Below, piece after piece: positions 53,207 to 62,716 of a stretch of DNA of 64,000 bases. Position numbers and translations under genes: made by a program. The stretch is from assembly GCF_000407365.1 (NCBI RefSeq), contig NZ_ASVU01000001.1:1974455-2038454 (forward strand). Reading direction: 5' to 3'. The notes beneath the pieces were generated by a model. The model ran no database searches. It saw only the letters and a program-made list of their open reading frames with translations, and had not been told where the DNA came from. This DNA comes from Enterococcus asini ATCC 700915. GTDB taxonomy: Bacteria; Bacillota; Bacilli; Lactobacillales; Enterococcaceae. Positions within the stretch are counted from its first letter, which is position 1. Every line of letters starts with the position of its first letter.

Positions 53207-53237
53207 CTTTCTTCAACTCCATTCATTTATCCTCTTC

Positions 53238-53266
53238 AGTATAACGCAAAGACCAAAGCCACTCAA
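53238..53266 (-). promoter_or_regulatory. Promoter of the MBL-histidine phosphatase operon
   Basis: On the minus strand TTGAGT and TATACT are exactly 17 bp apart, about 30 bp before the MBL gene. Confidence 0.75.
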
Positions 53267-53282
53267 CGATTCGGGAGCGAGG

Positions 53283-53344
53283 AAAATAGCAATTGTATGT
53301 ACTTTCACAATTCTCTGATAACTGGAGAGAGATTTGGCTATTTT
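53283..53344 (+). ncRNA. Possible three-way-junction RNA fold
   Basis: AAAATAGC (53283-53290) pairs perfectly with GCTATTTT (53337-53344). Between them AATTGT/ACAATT and TCTCT/AGAGA form two hairpins. The layout is that of a small three-way junction, but no known riboswitch core is present and the stems are AU-rich, so a real RNA is uncertain. Confidence 0.25.
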
Positions 53345-53432
53345 TTAAGGTAAGAATGAGGGATACTTCATGATTTTCTCATGGGAAGACGTTATAGTTA
53401 CAAAGTCCAAAACATATCCAATATTTCCTTAG

Positions 53433-53460
53433 TCCTCGAATTTTTTTCGGGGATTTTTTT
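53433..53460 (+). terminator. Terminator upstream of the helicase gene
   Basis: TCCTCGAA pairs with TTCGGGGA (one G-U), followed by seven T. No gene precedes it on this strand, so it may end a short leader or small RNA. Confidence 0.75.
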
Positions 53461-53486
53461 GTCGAAGTAACCAAATGGCTTATAAT
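53459..53486 (+). promoter_or_regulatory. Promoter of the nuclease-helicase gene
   Basis: TTGTCG (53459-53464) and a perfect TATAAT (53481-53486) are 16 bp apart, starting inside the T run of the terminator above. Confidence 0.6.
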
Positions 53487-53514
53487 AAATTCCATGGTGA
53501 AAGGAGGAGATTTG

Positions 53515-55875
53515 ATGGACTATGGTCGTGTATCGGTGCGAAAGATTGTTGAGTTTGTTTTGCGCCGGGGAGATATCGATAGTCGTCACACGAGTAACCA
53601 TACGGCTTTAGAAGGCGCACGGATTCACCGAAAGCTACAAAAAGCCGCCGGGGAAGCCTATCAAAAAGAGGTATCTTTAAAGAGGCAGTTCACTTTGGAA
53701 AATGAGGATACCCTGACCATTGAAGGGCGCGCGGATGGCATCTTTACAAAAGACGAGCAAGTAGTGATCGATGAGATTAAAACTTCAGAAGTCTATTTTG
53801 AAAACTTACCAGAATCCCAAGTGGAGCTGTTTTATTTCCAGGGGATGGTGTATGCCTATTTGTACGCCTTAGAAGAAGACATCAGCGAAATCGGTGTCCA
53901 GCTGACTTACTATCAAACCACAGAAGAGTTGATTACGAGAAACCAACGGCAATTTACCATGGAAGAGTTAACAGCTTTTATGAATCATCTGCTGGAAGAA
54001 TATCATAAATGGCTGGTCTTTCAAGGGGACTGGCGCCGGGTGCGAAATACTTCCTTAACAAAACTGACCTTTCCTTACGAAGAATTTCGTAAAGGACAAC
54101 GGGAGTTAGCCGCTGCGGCTTACAAGACTTTGAAGACTTCCCGGCGTTTATTCGTGGAGGCGCCCACAGGTACGGGAAAGACGATCTCCACCTTGTTTCC
54201 AGCGCTAAAGGCCATGGGGGAGGAGTCCGCGGATCGACTCTTCTACTTAACGGCCAAGACGATTACGCGTCAGGTAGCGGAGGATGCCTTGGCAGCCTTA
54301 GGGAAAACCGGCGGCGAAGTGAAGTCCGTGACCTTGACTGCTAAAGATAAGATTTGCTTTTTAACAGAACGTAATTGTACTCCGGAGCACTGTCCTTATG
54401 CGGCGGGGTATTATGATCGAATCAATGAAGGCTTGTGGGATCTCTTGCATCACGAAAACCAGATTACCCGCAGTGTCATAGAGGCTTATAGTGAAAAACA
54501 TCAACTTTGTCCTTTTGAATTTTCCTTAGATGTGAGCTTGTTTTGCGATGTGATTGTTGGGGATTACAACTACCTATTTGATCCTACGGTGTACTTGCGC
54601 CGCTTTTTCGAGGATCCAAAAGAAGACTACTTTTTCTTGGTGGACGAAGCGCATAATTTGGTGAGCCGTTCCCGGGAAATGTATTCTGCCACTTTGAATC
54701 AGCGAACGGGAGCAACCTTTGAACAGCAATTAGGAAAAGAGCACAAGGCTTTGCGGCGGTTATTACGAAAAATCGACAATCACTTTGCCTTACTAGAAGA
54801 ACAAGCTCAGACCGAAAAATGGCAGTTTAAACATCAAAAACTACTGCCAGAAGCCTTGATCAATCAGCTGTATCGCTTTGCCGAAAAGATGAAAGAGTGG
54901 TTAGCAGCCAATCCTAGTGATCCAGGGGAAGCAACAGGATTGAGCTATTACTTTGAAGTCTTGCATTTCTTAAAGATCAGCGAGCTTTACGATGATCATT
55001 TTGAAACGACCATTGAAGTGGGCTATCAAGGCACGAAAATCAAACTGTTTTGCATTGCCCCGGCGCCGTTTTTGGAAGGAATGCTAGAAAAAGGCAAAGG
55101 AGCGTTATTGTTTTCTGCTAGTTTCTCACCTTTGGACTATTATCAAGACGTCCTCGGAGGCGGTGGGGAGGCCTTGCGCTACAAATTGCCCAGTCCTTTT
55201 CCTCCCACACGGCAAAAGATTATCTTGGCCAACTATATCCAGACGACTTATCAACAAAGGCAATCTAGCTTGCCAGAGGTGGTCAATGCCGTTTATGAAA
55301 TGGTCAAGGCAAAACAAGGCAATTACCTTGTTTTCTTTCCTTCTTATCAGTATTTAGACGAGGTTGTTGCACTTTTTCATGATCTGCATCCAGAAGTGAC
55401 TACTTTGATTCAAGATACGCAAATGAATGAAACCGAACGGGAGCAATTCTTGGCCCGCTTTAAGGAAAATCCTCAAGCGACACTTTTGGGCTTTTGCGTC
55501 TTAGGTGGTATCTTCTCTGAGGGGATTGACTTGAAAGGCAGTCGTTTGATTGGCACTGCCGTGGTAGGGGTAGGCTTACCTCAAATGAATCACGAGCAGG
55601 AATTAATCAAAGAATACTTTCAAGAAACCAGAAAGCAAGGCTTTGAATACGCCTATCAGCTACCAGGGATGAACAAAGTCTTACAGGCAGCCGGTCGCGT
55701 GATTCGAGATGCTACCGATTACGGGGTGGTGTTACTTTTAGATCAGCGCTTTAATACGCCTCGGTACCGGAAGTTATTTCCAGCTCATTGGCAACACGCC
55801 CGCATTGCTTACAACCCACAGCGGTTGCAAACAGAGCTTCAGACCTTTTGGCAACAGCAAAAGGCAGCCGATTGA
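53515..55875 (+). CDS. PD-(D/E)XK nuclease fused to XPD/DinG-like helicase
   Basis: 786 residues. Residues 1-160 look like a Cas4/RecB-type nuclease, with EGRADGIF and IDEIKTSEVYF giving the Asp and Glu-x-Lys. The helicase begins near 185 with Walker A in VEAPTGTGKTISTLFP near 215, a four-cysteine iron-sulfur cluster (KICFLTERNC, EHCPY and a later Cys before PFE) near 280-340, and DEAH in LVDEAHNLVSR near 378. The C-terminal RecA domain ends with QAAGRVIRDATDYGVV. It is expected to unwind DNA 5' to 3' and cut it during repair. AAAGGAGGAG precedes ATG 53515. Confidence 0.9.
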   Translation: MDYGRVSVRKIVEFVLRRGDIDSRHTSNHTALEGARIHRKLQKAAGEAYQKEVSLKRQFTLENEDTLTIEGRADGIFTKDEQVVIDEIKTSEVYFENLPESQVELFYFQGMVYAYLYALEEDISEIGVQLTYYQTTEELITRNQRQFTMEELTAFMNHLLEEYHKWLVFQGDWRRVRNTSLTKLTFPYEEFRKGQRELAAAAYKTLKTSRRLFVEAPTGTGKTISTLFPALKAMGEESADRLFYLTAKTITRQVAEDALAALGKTGGEVKSVTLTAKDKICFLTERNCTPEHCPYAAGYYDRINEGLWDLLHHENQITRSVIEAYSEKHQLCPFEFSLDVSLFCDVIVGDYNYLFDPTVYLRRFFEDPKEDYFFLVDEAHNLVSRSREMYSATLNQRTGATFEQQLGKEHKALRRLLRKIDNHFALLEEQAQTEKWQFKHQKLLPEALINQLYRFAEKMKEWLAANPSDPGEATGLSYYFEVLHFLKISELYDDHFETTIEVGYQGTKIKLFCIAPAPFLEGMLEKGKGALLFSASFSPLDYYQDVLGGGGEALRYKLPSPFPPTRQKIILANYIQTTYQQRQSSLPEVVNAVYEMVKAKQGNYLVFFPSYQYLDEVVALFHDLHPEVTTLIQDTQMNETEREQFLARFKENPQATLLGFCVLGGIFSEGIDLKGSRLIGTAVVGVGLPQMNHEQELIKEYFQETRKQGFEYAYQLPGMNKVLQAAGRVIRDATDYGVVLLLDQRFNTPRYRKLFPAHWQHARIAYNPQRLQTELQTFWQQQKAAD

Positions 55876-55905
55876 TTAGCGAGATGAATAGAAACAGTCA
55901 AAAAA

Positions 55906-55999
55906 AGTCGCAAAACGAGTTCGGTCTGGGATTAAGGTCCTTTAGCTTGTGGCCAAGGGTCTATCTGATCCCAAACTAACTCGCTTGCGACTGTTTTTT
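55906..55999. terminator. Very long imperfect hairpin between convergent genes
   Basis: AGTCGCAA/TTGCGACT, CGAGTT/AACTCG and TGGGAT/ATCCCA are nested over 87 bases and followed by six T. It can act as a bidirectional terminator for the helicase gene and the convergent yajQ gene, but it is much longer than the other terminators here. Confidence 0.65.
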
Positions 56000-56021
56000 A
56001 AGTGAATTCAACCGAAATGAA

Positions 56022-56513
56022 TTAACGATAGTTAGTAAATTGTAGTTCAATAGGCAGGTCCATTTTCCGTAAAAGCTGGATGACTGCTTGCAAGTCGTCC
56101 CGGCTTTTTCCAGTGACCCGAATTTGATCGTCTTGAATTTGCGTTTTGACTTTTAATTTGGCATTTTTGATTGCCGTGGTGATTTTCTTGCTATTTTCCC
56201 GGTCGATACCGCTAACCAAAGTGGCTTTTTGACGACTTTTTCCTCCAAGAGCGTGTTCACTTGCAGAAAAGTGTAAGTTTTTTACGGGTACTTCCCGCTT
56301 GATTAGTTTGCCCATTAGCACGTCTTTAATCTGTTCCAGTTTAAAATCATCATCGCCTAGGATTACCAAGCCGTCTGCTTCCAATGAAATATCCACAGTG
56401 GAATTCTTGAAATCGAAACGGTTGTTTAGTTCTTTGGTGGTCATGGAAATGGCGTTTTTTACCTCTTCCAGATTGATTTCTGACACGATGTCAAAGCTTA
56501 CTTCTTTTGCCAT
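56022..56513 (-). CDS. yajQ: YajQ family nucleotide-binding protein
   Basis: 163 residues, complete for the family: [23 protein letters not shown] at the start region, FDFKNS-type phrase [32 protein letters not shown] and [25 protein letters not shown] end. YajQ folds into two RNP-like domains and binds nucleic acid or nucleotides, c-di-GMP in some Gram-negatives; the ligand in Firmicutes is not settled. AAGGAAGG precedes the ATG. Single gene. Confidence 0.95.
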   Translation of the reverse strand: MAKEVSFDIVSEINLEEVKNAISMTTKELNNRFDFKNSTVDISLEADGLVILGDDDFKLEQIKDVLMGKLIKREVPVKNLHFSASEHALGGKSRQKATLVSGIDRENSKKITTAIKNAKLKVKTQIQDDQIRVTGKSRDDLQAVIQLLRKMDLPIELQFTNYR

Positions 56514-56711
56514 GTTAGATCCTTCCTTTCTAGGTTAGTAGACCTTTCTATTATAGCAAGCATTTTCCATTTGCGGGAGCTTAGATTGACTAAGGACAGC
56601 GCAGGGAAAGGGTTCCATTTAAAAAGTCCATTTTTTGAAGCGAAAATGGTTGAAAAAAACGAAAGTATTGTTATTCTTAAGAAGGTAATTTTTGAATAAG
56701 GAGTTGGCACC

Positions 56712-57644
56712 ATGAGGAGAATCACCGCAAACGATAAGAGTACCGAATTAATGAAACGAATTGGCGTCGTCATTATTTGTGCATTGACTTCTGCCATGTC
56801 TTTAAATTTCTTTTTGATTCCAGCAAAGGTCATGTCTGCGGGGATGAATGGAGTAGCCCAAATCATCGTGGCACTCGGCGCCGAGCACTTGGGCCTCCAT
56901 TTGAGCACTGGATTGTTTATCTTCCTATTGAACATTCCTGTTTTTGCTTTAGGTTTTTGGAAGTTAGGAAAAGATGCCACGATTTGGAGCTTCGTCAATG
57001 TCGTGGCGATTTCATTGGTGACGATGATTTTTCCTCAAGGAGCCGTAACGGATAATATTTTGATGAACTCACTAATGGGTGGGGTCATCGTGGGAATCGG
57101 TGCCGGGTTGGCTTTGAAAATGGGCTTTACCACTGGGGGCATGGACATTCTGTCTCTAGTGCTATCCAAGACCACCGGTAATACGGTAGGGAAATACATG
57201 TTTATCTTAAATGGCTTAATCGTCGTAGTGGCCGGCTTTATCTTTTCTTGGGAAAGTGCCTTGTATACGATTATTTGTATCTATGTAATGAGCTATGTGG
57301 TAGATATGATTCACACCAGTCACCAAAAACTCACGGTCTTGATCGTGACGACCAAACCAGATGAAGTGGGCAAAAGTATTTCGCAACGAGTCTTTCGGGG
57401 GATGACCCTGTTGCCATCCATTGGGGGTTATTCTGGTGTGGAAAGTAAAACCATTATGATGGTCATTACCCGCTATGAATTGTATGATTTGGAACAAGCA
57501 GTTTTGGAAGCAGATGAAAATGCCTTCGTGAATATGCTGGCGACCCAGTCGATTATCGGTCGTTTTGCTACCCAAGATGAACAGCGGACGTTTACTGCGA
57601 CCGGAGTTTTCCCAGAAGTCCGGACTCAACGAAAACGACGCTAA
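56712..57644 (+). CDS. YitT family membrane protein
   Basis: 310 residues. The first 210 hold five to six membrane segments of the YitT family with GMNGVAQII near 48 and GLALKMGFTTGGMDILS near 137. The C-terminal part (about 225-295) is the soluble DUF2179 domain, with GMTLLPSIGGYSGVESKTI. YitT proteins are of unknown function, probably transporters controlled by their soluble domain. AAGGAG precedes the ATG. Confidence 0.92.
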   Translation: MRRITANDKSTELMKRIGVVIICALTSAMSLNFFLIPAKVMSAGMNGVAQIIVALGAEHLGLHLSTGLFIFLLNIPVFALGFWKLGKDATIWSFVNVVAISLVTMIFPQGAVTDNILMNSLMGGVIVGIGAGLALKMGFTTGGMDILSLVLSKTTGNTVGKYMFILNGLIVVVAGFIFSWESALYTIICIYVMSYVVDMIHTSHQKLTVLIVTTKPDEVGKSISQRVFRGMTLLPSIGGYSGVESKTIMMVITRYELYDLEQAVLEADENAFVNMLATQSIIGRFATQDEQRTFTATGVFPEVRTQRKRR

Positions 57645-57683
57645 AAAAATACCACTGCCAATTTTGGCGGTGGTATTTTTGTG
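57645..57683. terminator. Bidirectional terminator
   Basis: AAAAATACCACTGCC pairs with GGCGGTGGTATTTTT (15 bp, one G-U), between yitT and the convergent DUF59 gene. Confidence 0.92.
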
Positions 57684-57699
57684 TTCTTTGAAAGGTGTT

Positions 57700-58035
57700 T
57701 TAACGAATCCCCAAAGCAATCCGAGCGTAACGGCTCATTTTATCGGTAGTCCAAGCCGGGTACCAAACTAACTTCACTTCTGCTTTGCCGACTTCTGGGA
57801 CTTCTGCTAGCGCTTGGTGGATTTGGTCGGTTAGGACATCTGCTAATGGGCAGCCCATGGTGGTCAAAGTCATTTTAATCACCGTGTCACCCGTTGCATC
57901 CTCAAATTCCACTTCATATACTAAACCTAGGTTGACGATATCAATGCCTAATTCAGGATCGATTACCGTTTCTAGGGCTGTTAAAATTCGTTCTTTAATT
58001 TCTGCGATTTCTTGTTCCGTCCGAGCTTCACTCAT
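57700..58035 (-). CDS. DUF59 / MIP18 family iron-sulfur assembly protein (SufT-like)
   Basis: 111 residues with the MIP18 signature VIDPELGIDIVNLGLVYEVE near 22-41 and the conserved Cys in TTMGCPLADVLTDQI near 68-82. Members mature or carry iron-sulfur clusters; SufT in Staphylococcus is the closest model. No suf genes lie nearby. It is a single minus-strand gene next to pyrD. Confidence 0.92.
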   Translation of the reverse strand: MSEARTEQEIAEIKERILTALETVIDPELGIDIVNLGLVYEVEFEDATGDTVIKMTLTTMGCPLADVLTDQIHQALAEVPEVGKAEVKLVWYPAWTTDKMSRYARIALGIR

Positions 58036-58226
58036 GGACCAATTCCCCCTTTGGTAAACTTTCGTAAATCATACCGCGTTTCCAAAAATTTGTAAATCAG
58101 ATTTTCTCCGGCTTTATGAAAGGCTAAGAAAGCTAAGCGTGGGATTTACTGGAACAAAGCGAACAGGTCATTTGGGTAAAAGGTGAATGATTGGGTCAAG
58201 ACTTGTGGAAGTGTTCGGAAAAGATG

Positions 58227-58255
58227 TTGCTTTTTCTAAGTAAACACGCTATTCT
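58227..58255 (+). promoter_or_regulatory. pyrD promoter
   Basis: TTGCTT and TATTCT are exactly 17 bp apart, 36 bp before the pyrD start. No PyrR attenuator hairpin pair was recognised in the leader. Confidence 0.5.
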
Positions 58256-58290
58256 ACAAAAAAAGAAGATTGGAAAGGGGCAACTCCGCC

Positions 58291-59223
58291 ATGTTACAGA
58301 CTACCTTTTTAGACTATATTTACGAGAATCCATTGATGAATGCTTCCGGTGTTCATTGTATGACCGTTGAAGAATTGACCGCTTTGGAAAATTCCGCAGC
58401 CGGCGCTTTTATTACTAAAAGTGCAACGCTAGCTCCCAGAGAAGGCAATCCAGAACCAAGATATGCAGATGTGCCTCTAGGAAGCATTAATTCTATGGGA
58501 TTACCGAACAATGGCGTGGATTATTATTTGGACTATGCACTAAAGTATCAAATGAATCATGAAGCACCTTTGTTTTTCTCCGTTGCGGGAACCAGTGTGG
58601 ACGAAAATATCGCCTTATTGCAAAAAATCCAAGACAGTGATTTTCAAGGAATTACGGAATTGAACCTTTCTTGTCCCAATGTTCCCGGAAAACCTCAAGT
58701 GGCCTATGACTTTCCATTGACGGAAAAAATCTTGACGGAAGTTTTTCAGTTTTTCACAAAGCCATTAGGCGTGAAACTGCCTCCGTATTTTGATATGGCT
58801 CATTTTGATCAAATGGCGGAAATTTTAAATAAGTTTCCACTAACTTATGTGAACTCGATTAATAGTATCGGTAATGGGTTATACATTGACCCTGAAAGCG
58901 ATCAAGTGGTGATTCGGCCGAAAGAAGGTTTCGGGGGAATTGGCGGTGAATATGTGAAACCCACGGCCTTAGCCAATGTCCGGGCTTTTGCTACCCGTTT
59001 GAAACCTGAAATCAAAATCATCGGTACCGGGGGCATTCTAACCGGTCAAGATGCCTATGAACACTTACTTTGTGGGGCGACTATGCTACAAATCGGGACC
59101 CAATTGCAAAAAGAAGGCCCAGCAATTTTTGAACGGATTGCCCAAGAGCTGGAAGCGATTATGAAGAAAAAAGGCTACCAAAGTATCGCTGACTTTCGAG
59201 GAAAAGTAAAAACAATCAATTAA
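58291..59223 (+). CDS. pyrD: Dihydroorotate dehydrogenase, class 1A (fumarate-dependent)
   Basis: 310 residues, an FMN enzyme that oxidises dihydroorotate to orotate in pyrimidine synthesis. The active-site Cys is in [13 protein letters not shown] near residue 130, and [20 protein letters not shown] near 253-272 binds FMN phosphate. Class 1A enzymes are soluble and use fumarate, typical of lactococci and enterococci. It stands alone, away from the other pyr genes. ATG 58291 follows GGAAAGGGG; an upstream in-frame start at 58270 is less likely. Confidence 0.93.
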   Translation: MLQTTFLDYIYENPLMNASGVHCMTVEELTALENSAAGAFITKSATLAPREGNPEPRYADVPLGSINSMGLPNNGVDYYLDYALKYQMNHEAPLFFSVAGTSVDENIALLQKIQDSDFQGITELNLSCPNVPGKPQVAYDFPLTEKILTEVFQFFTKPLGVKLPPYFDMAHFDQMAEILNKFPLTYVNSINSIGNGLYIDPESDQVVIRPKEGFGGIGGEYVKPTALANVRAFATRLKPEIKIIGTGGILTGQDAYEHLLCGATMLQIGTQLQKEGPAIFERIAQELEAIMKKKGYQSIADFRGKVKTIN

Positions 59224-59237
59224 AGCAACTAAACACG

Positions 59238-59287
59238 GCAAAACTGTCTCGAAACTTCAAACCTTTCGAAGAGGCAGTTTTGCTTCT
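59238..59287 (+). terminator. pyrD terminator
   Basis: GCAAAACTGTCTC pairs with GAGGCAGTTTTGC (13 bp, one G-U), followed by a short T-rich tail. Confidence 0.82.
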
Positions 59288-59313
59288 TTAGATTCTAGAA
59301 ATGAGGAAACGTT

Positions 59314-59829
59314 ATGGAAATTCGGCAAGGGACGATTGATGATTTAACTCCTGTTATGGAAATCATCGAATCAGGAAGGCTGGCGTTACAAAAACAAGGT
59401 CTGCCTCAATGGCAAAACGGTCAGGGACCAAGTGCAGAGAGCATGGCGAAAATGATTCAAGAAGGACAATGTTATTTAGGATTAGTCGATGACGTTCCCG
59501 TTGCAGTAGGGTGCCTTATCCCGGGAGTCGATGCTGTTTATACTGCTATCACAGAAGGAGCGTGGTTAGAAGCAGGAGACTACCTGTCGATTCATCGGTT
59601 CGCTGTGGCTACGTCCGCTGCTGGCAAAGGACTTGGTCGTCGTTTCTTGTCGGCACTGGTGGAGGAAAGCAAGCGTCAAGGATTCCGAGATATTCGAATC
59701 GACACTTATCCTGCTAATTTAGGAATGAGACGAGTAATTGAAAATTGTGGCTTCATTTATCGAGGAAAAGTACATTTCCCGATTCCTCACGGGGAAAGAG
59801 TAGCTTACCAACTTGTTTTTCCTGCTTAA
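59314..59829 (+). CDS. GNAT family N-acetyltransferase
   Basis: 171 residues. The acetyl-CoA loop is FAVATSAAGKGLGRRFLSAL near residues 93-112, and the ending IDTYPANLGMRRVIENCGFIYRGK-like stretch fits the last strands of GNAT enzymes. The substrate is unknown. ATGAGGAAACG precedes the ATG. It is a single gene between pyrD and the wall hydrolase gene. Confidence 0.9.
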   Translation: MEIRQGTIDDLTPVMEIIESGRLALQKQGLPQWQNGQGPSAESMAKMIQEGQCYLGLVDDVPVAVGCLIPGVDAVYTAITEGAWLEAGDYLSIHRFAVATSAAGKGLGRRFLSALVEESKRQGFRDIRIDTYPANLGMRRVIENCGFIYRGKVHFPIPHGERVAYQLVFPA

Positions 59830-59992
59830 TTTTTCATAGGATAAATTCCTGACCTTTTTCATTTGAACAAAAATCCTCTTTATTGCGTATTCTTTTACAA
59901 AGGCCCTTTTTAAATTAGAATATAGTGAGAAAGTGTGGTAAAATAAAACAGAAAGGTCCGAAAGCGGAGTATACCTGGTTAGGAGGAGTTCG

Positions 59993-62578
59993 ATGAAAAA
60001 GAAAAATAGCATGAGAATGCGCAAGGCATTAGCTAGTTTTAGTGTGGTGTGCATTTTATTCGGTCAAGGAAGCACGGTTTATGCCAGTGTTTCTGACGGG
60101 GGAGTAGGCGAGGACGAAGCGTCTGTTAGTCAGGCAACAAATACAGCGTCAGAGGAGGCGGCCACGACAGAAGTGGCGCCATCACCAACCGAACCACCTG
60201 CCGCAGATACCGCAACAGAAGAACAACCAATAGAAGCTGAGGGCGTTTCTGATAGTCCAAATGCTTCGGAACAAGTCACACCAGAGGCAACGCCGGCTCC
60301 TATTCCGTCAGAACCGTTAGAAACAGCCCCAGAACCAAGTGAACCAAATCCAAGTGAACCGACGCCAGGGGTACCGGAAGAGACTACTCCGGAAGAACCT
60401 GAAATAACGGTAGATCAAAGTGGTTTGCAAGCTCAAGTGGCTGCCTTGAAAGCGGCCTTGGCAAATCAAGCAGCCTATACGAGTACATCTTTTAATCAAG
60501 CCGTACTGTCTGCTTTAGTTGATGAGGCTTCTGCTTTATTGGCAAATTCTGCTGCTGACCAAGGGATGGTCGATGCTTGTGCAGCAAAAATTCAGCAGGC
60601 GCTAGCAACGTTGGTTTTAAAAGGGGATACTAGTTCGTTGACGAAATTGGTCCAACAAGCAGGTCAAGTTAAAGCCAGTGATTATACGGAGAAAAGTTTT
60701 GCCGAATTACAACAGTGGATCAAAAAAGCACAAGCTATCTTAAAAAATGCCGATGCTACAGCAGAAGAATTGGCGCCAATAACGGCGGGATTGGAGAAAG
60801 CCTTGGCGTCCTTGGTTAAAGCGCCGGTAGAAAAACCGGAAACGCCAAAACCGACGCCACCAAAGACTACACCAGAGCAACCGAAAGAAAATCCGGAAAA
60901 ACCAGTAGAAGAATCAACCGAAAAAACAGCTCCTACAAAGCCTGCAGAAAGTACTTCAAGCCAAGAGGCAAGAGAGGTTACTTCTGGGGATGATACGGTA
61001 AACGAACTGGATGCCGGCTATCAAGTGGATAGTCTGACAAATTCTAACTTAAATGGTTATGAATTGCCGTTATTGTCTTCTTATGAGGATGAGCGTCAGG
61101 CGGCTTTAGTTGCCCAAAGTTTGAAAACATTGGGGGCTGCTTATGGAAACCTTACAAAGGAAGTAGACGATCAAGGAGTTCCCAAAAACTTTACCAATCT
61201 AAGTTTGACACGCTACCTGTATCAAGAAGTACTCGGTATAGATTTAGGAACTACGTATAGTGCTCAGGCGAAAAGTGGGGCTAAATGCGACTTAGAGCAA
61301 GTGAAAATCGGGGATCTGCTTATTTGGGAAGAAAATGGGCGACCTGTCCGAGTTGCTTTGTATCTGGGACAAGGAAAGTATTTGATGGCTGATCCAGAAG
61401 CGCCAATCTCCCAGATGGTAGACGGTGAAGAAAAAGAGGAAAAAGGTGGAGTGGCAATTTACACTCTCCAAGGATACCAAGAAGCCGAAGATGGTAGTGT
61501 AACAATCGAAAAACAAGCAGACACACGTACGTCCGGAAGCATTCAAAATCCTAGCTATGGAGTTCATAGCTTTACGAGCGGGACTTTGACGGAAAAGGGA
61601 AAAGAACTGCTGAAAACTTATGGGGCAAGCGTTGACTTCCGTGTGAATCAGAATACGCAAGCTTTCATTGATACAATTGCAGAAGATGCACGAGAACTAG
61701 GGCTGAAATACGATGTCTACGCTTCTGTGATGATTGCTCAGGCGATTTTGGAGTCTGGGTCCGGCACGAGTGGACTGTCTCGGGCACCTTATTACAACCT
61801 TTTCGGAATCAAAGGTTCTTACAATGGAAATGCCGTTCTCATGCAAACGATGGAAGACGATGGGCAAGGCAGCATGTTTTCAATCGATGCAAGTTTCCGC
61901 AATTATCCGAATGCGAAAGCTTCTCTAGAAGACTATGTGGCCCTAATCCGTGACGGAGCAGCTGGTTTAAAATCTTTCTACCAGCCGACATGGCGGTCTG
62001 AGGCTAAAAACTACCTACAAGCTACAGAATACTTAACTGGGCGTTATGCTACAGACACACAGTACAACAACAAGCTGAATTCAATCATCGCAGCCTACCA
62101 TTTGACTCAATACGATGAACCATTGGCAACGGATGCGGGGATGATCATCTCGGATGCAAGTCAAATTCCTGCTGAATATCGTAGTAAGATGCGTTATCCT
62201 GCTTATAACGGCGTAAATTACAACTTCAGTGGTTCATATCCGGTTGGTCAATGTACCTGGTATGCGTACAATCGGATTCACCAGCTTGGTGGCATGGTGG
62301 ATGACTTTATGGGTAACGGCGGCGAGTGGGGGCAAAAAGGTGCGAGAATGGGTTATCACACCACGCAAACACCAACACCCGGTTATGCAGTGAGCTTCCA
62401 TCCGGGAGTAGCTGGTTCCAGCACTCAGTATGGACATGTGGCCTTTGTAGAAGCAGTCGGTTCAGACGGAATCCTTGTTTCAGAGGGGAATGTAGTAGGT
62501 CCACTGGTTGTTTCATACCGCGTGATTCCTAACTCCATTGCTCGTTCAAGTAATGTGACCTATATTGAACCAAAATAA
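59993..62578 (+). CDS. Large secreted peptidoglycan hydrolase: FIVAR repeats, NlpC/P60-like, glucosaminidase, CHAP
   Basis: 861 residues. A signal peptide ends near residue 31 (FGQGSTVYAS). A Pro/Glu/Thr-rich region runs to about 138, two FIVAR-like helical modules lie near 140-280, and a Pro/Lys/Glu linker follows to about 330. Residues about 365-510 resemble NlpC/P60 but lack its Cys (Asn402) and His (Arg453). A GH73 glucosaminidase lies near 560-705, with the catalytic Glu in AQAILESGSGTSGLS. A CHAP domain ends the protein (745-861), with Cys in YPVGQCTWYAYN and His in TQYGHVAFVE. It should cut both glycan strands and peptides outside the cell, in division or autolysis. AGGAGGAG precedes the ATG. 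Confidence 0.92.
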   Translation: MKKKNSMRMRKALASFSVVCILFGQGSTVYASVSDGGVGEDEASVSQATNTASEEAATTEVAPSPTEPPAADTATEEQPIEAEGVSDSPNASEQVTPEATPAPIPSEPLETAPEPSEPNPSEPTPGVPEETTPEEPEITVDQSGLQAQVAALKAALANQAAYTSTSFNQAVLSALVDEASALLANSAADQGMVDACAAKIQQALATLVLKGDTSSLTKLVQQAGQVKASDYTEKSFAELQQWIKKAQAILKNADATAEELAPITAGLEKALASLVKAPVEKPETPKPTPPKTTPEQPKENPEKPVEESTEKTAPTKPAESTSSQEAREVTSGDDTVNELDAGYQVDSLTNSNLNGYELPLLSSYEDERQAALVAQSLKTLGAAYGNLTKEVDDQGVPKNFTNLSLTRYLYQEVLGIDLGTTYSAQAKSGAKCDLEQVKIGDLLIWEENGRPVRVALYLGQGKYLMADPEAPISQMVDGEEKEEKGGVAIYTLQGYQEAEDGSVTIEKQADTRTSGSIQNPSYGVHSFTSGTLTEKGKELLKTYGASVDFRVNQNTQAFIDTIAEDARELGLKYDVYASVMIAQAILESGSGTSGLSRAPYYNLFGIKGSYNGNAVLMQTMEDDGQGSMFSIDASFRNYPNAKASLEDYVALIRDGAAGLKSFYQPTWRSEAKNYLQATEYLTGRYATDTQYNNKLNSIIAAYHLTQYDEPLATDAGMIISDASQIPAEYRSKMRYPAYNGVNYNFSGSYPVGQCTWYAYNRIHQLGGMVDDFMGNGGEWGQKGARMGYHTTQTPTPGYAVSFHPGVAGSSTQYGHVAFVEAVGSDGILVSEGNVVGPLVVSYRVIPNSIARSSNVTYIEPK

Positions 62579-62594
62579 AACATCCTAATACAGT

Positions 62595-62629
62595 AAACCG
62601 GTGGAGTTTTAACTTCATCGGTTTTTTTA
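62595..62629 (+). terminator. Terminator of the wall hydrolase gene
   Basis: AAACCGGTGGAG pairs imperfectly with CTTCATCGGTTT (G-U pairs), followed by a run of T. Confidence 0.8.
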
Positions 62630-62716
62630 GTAAGTATTCTAAAGTTACAGCGACTCTTGGAAAACACTTGTCAAGGAATAAGGCAATTGATATGATACCT
62701 CTGAGGAAGGTGTATT

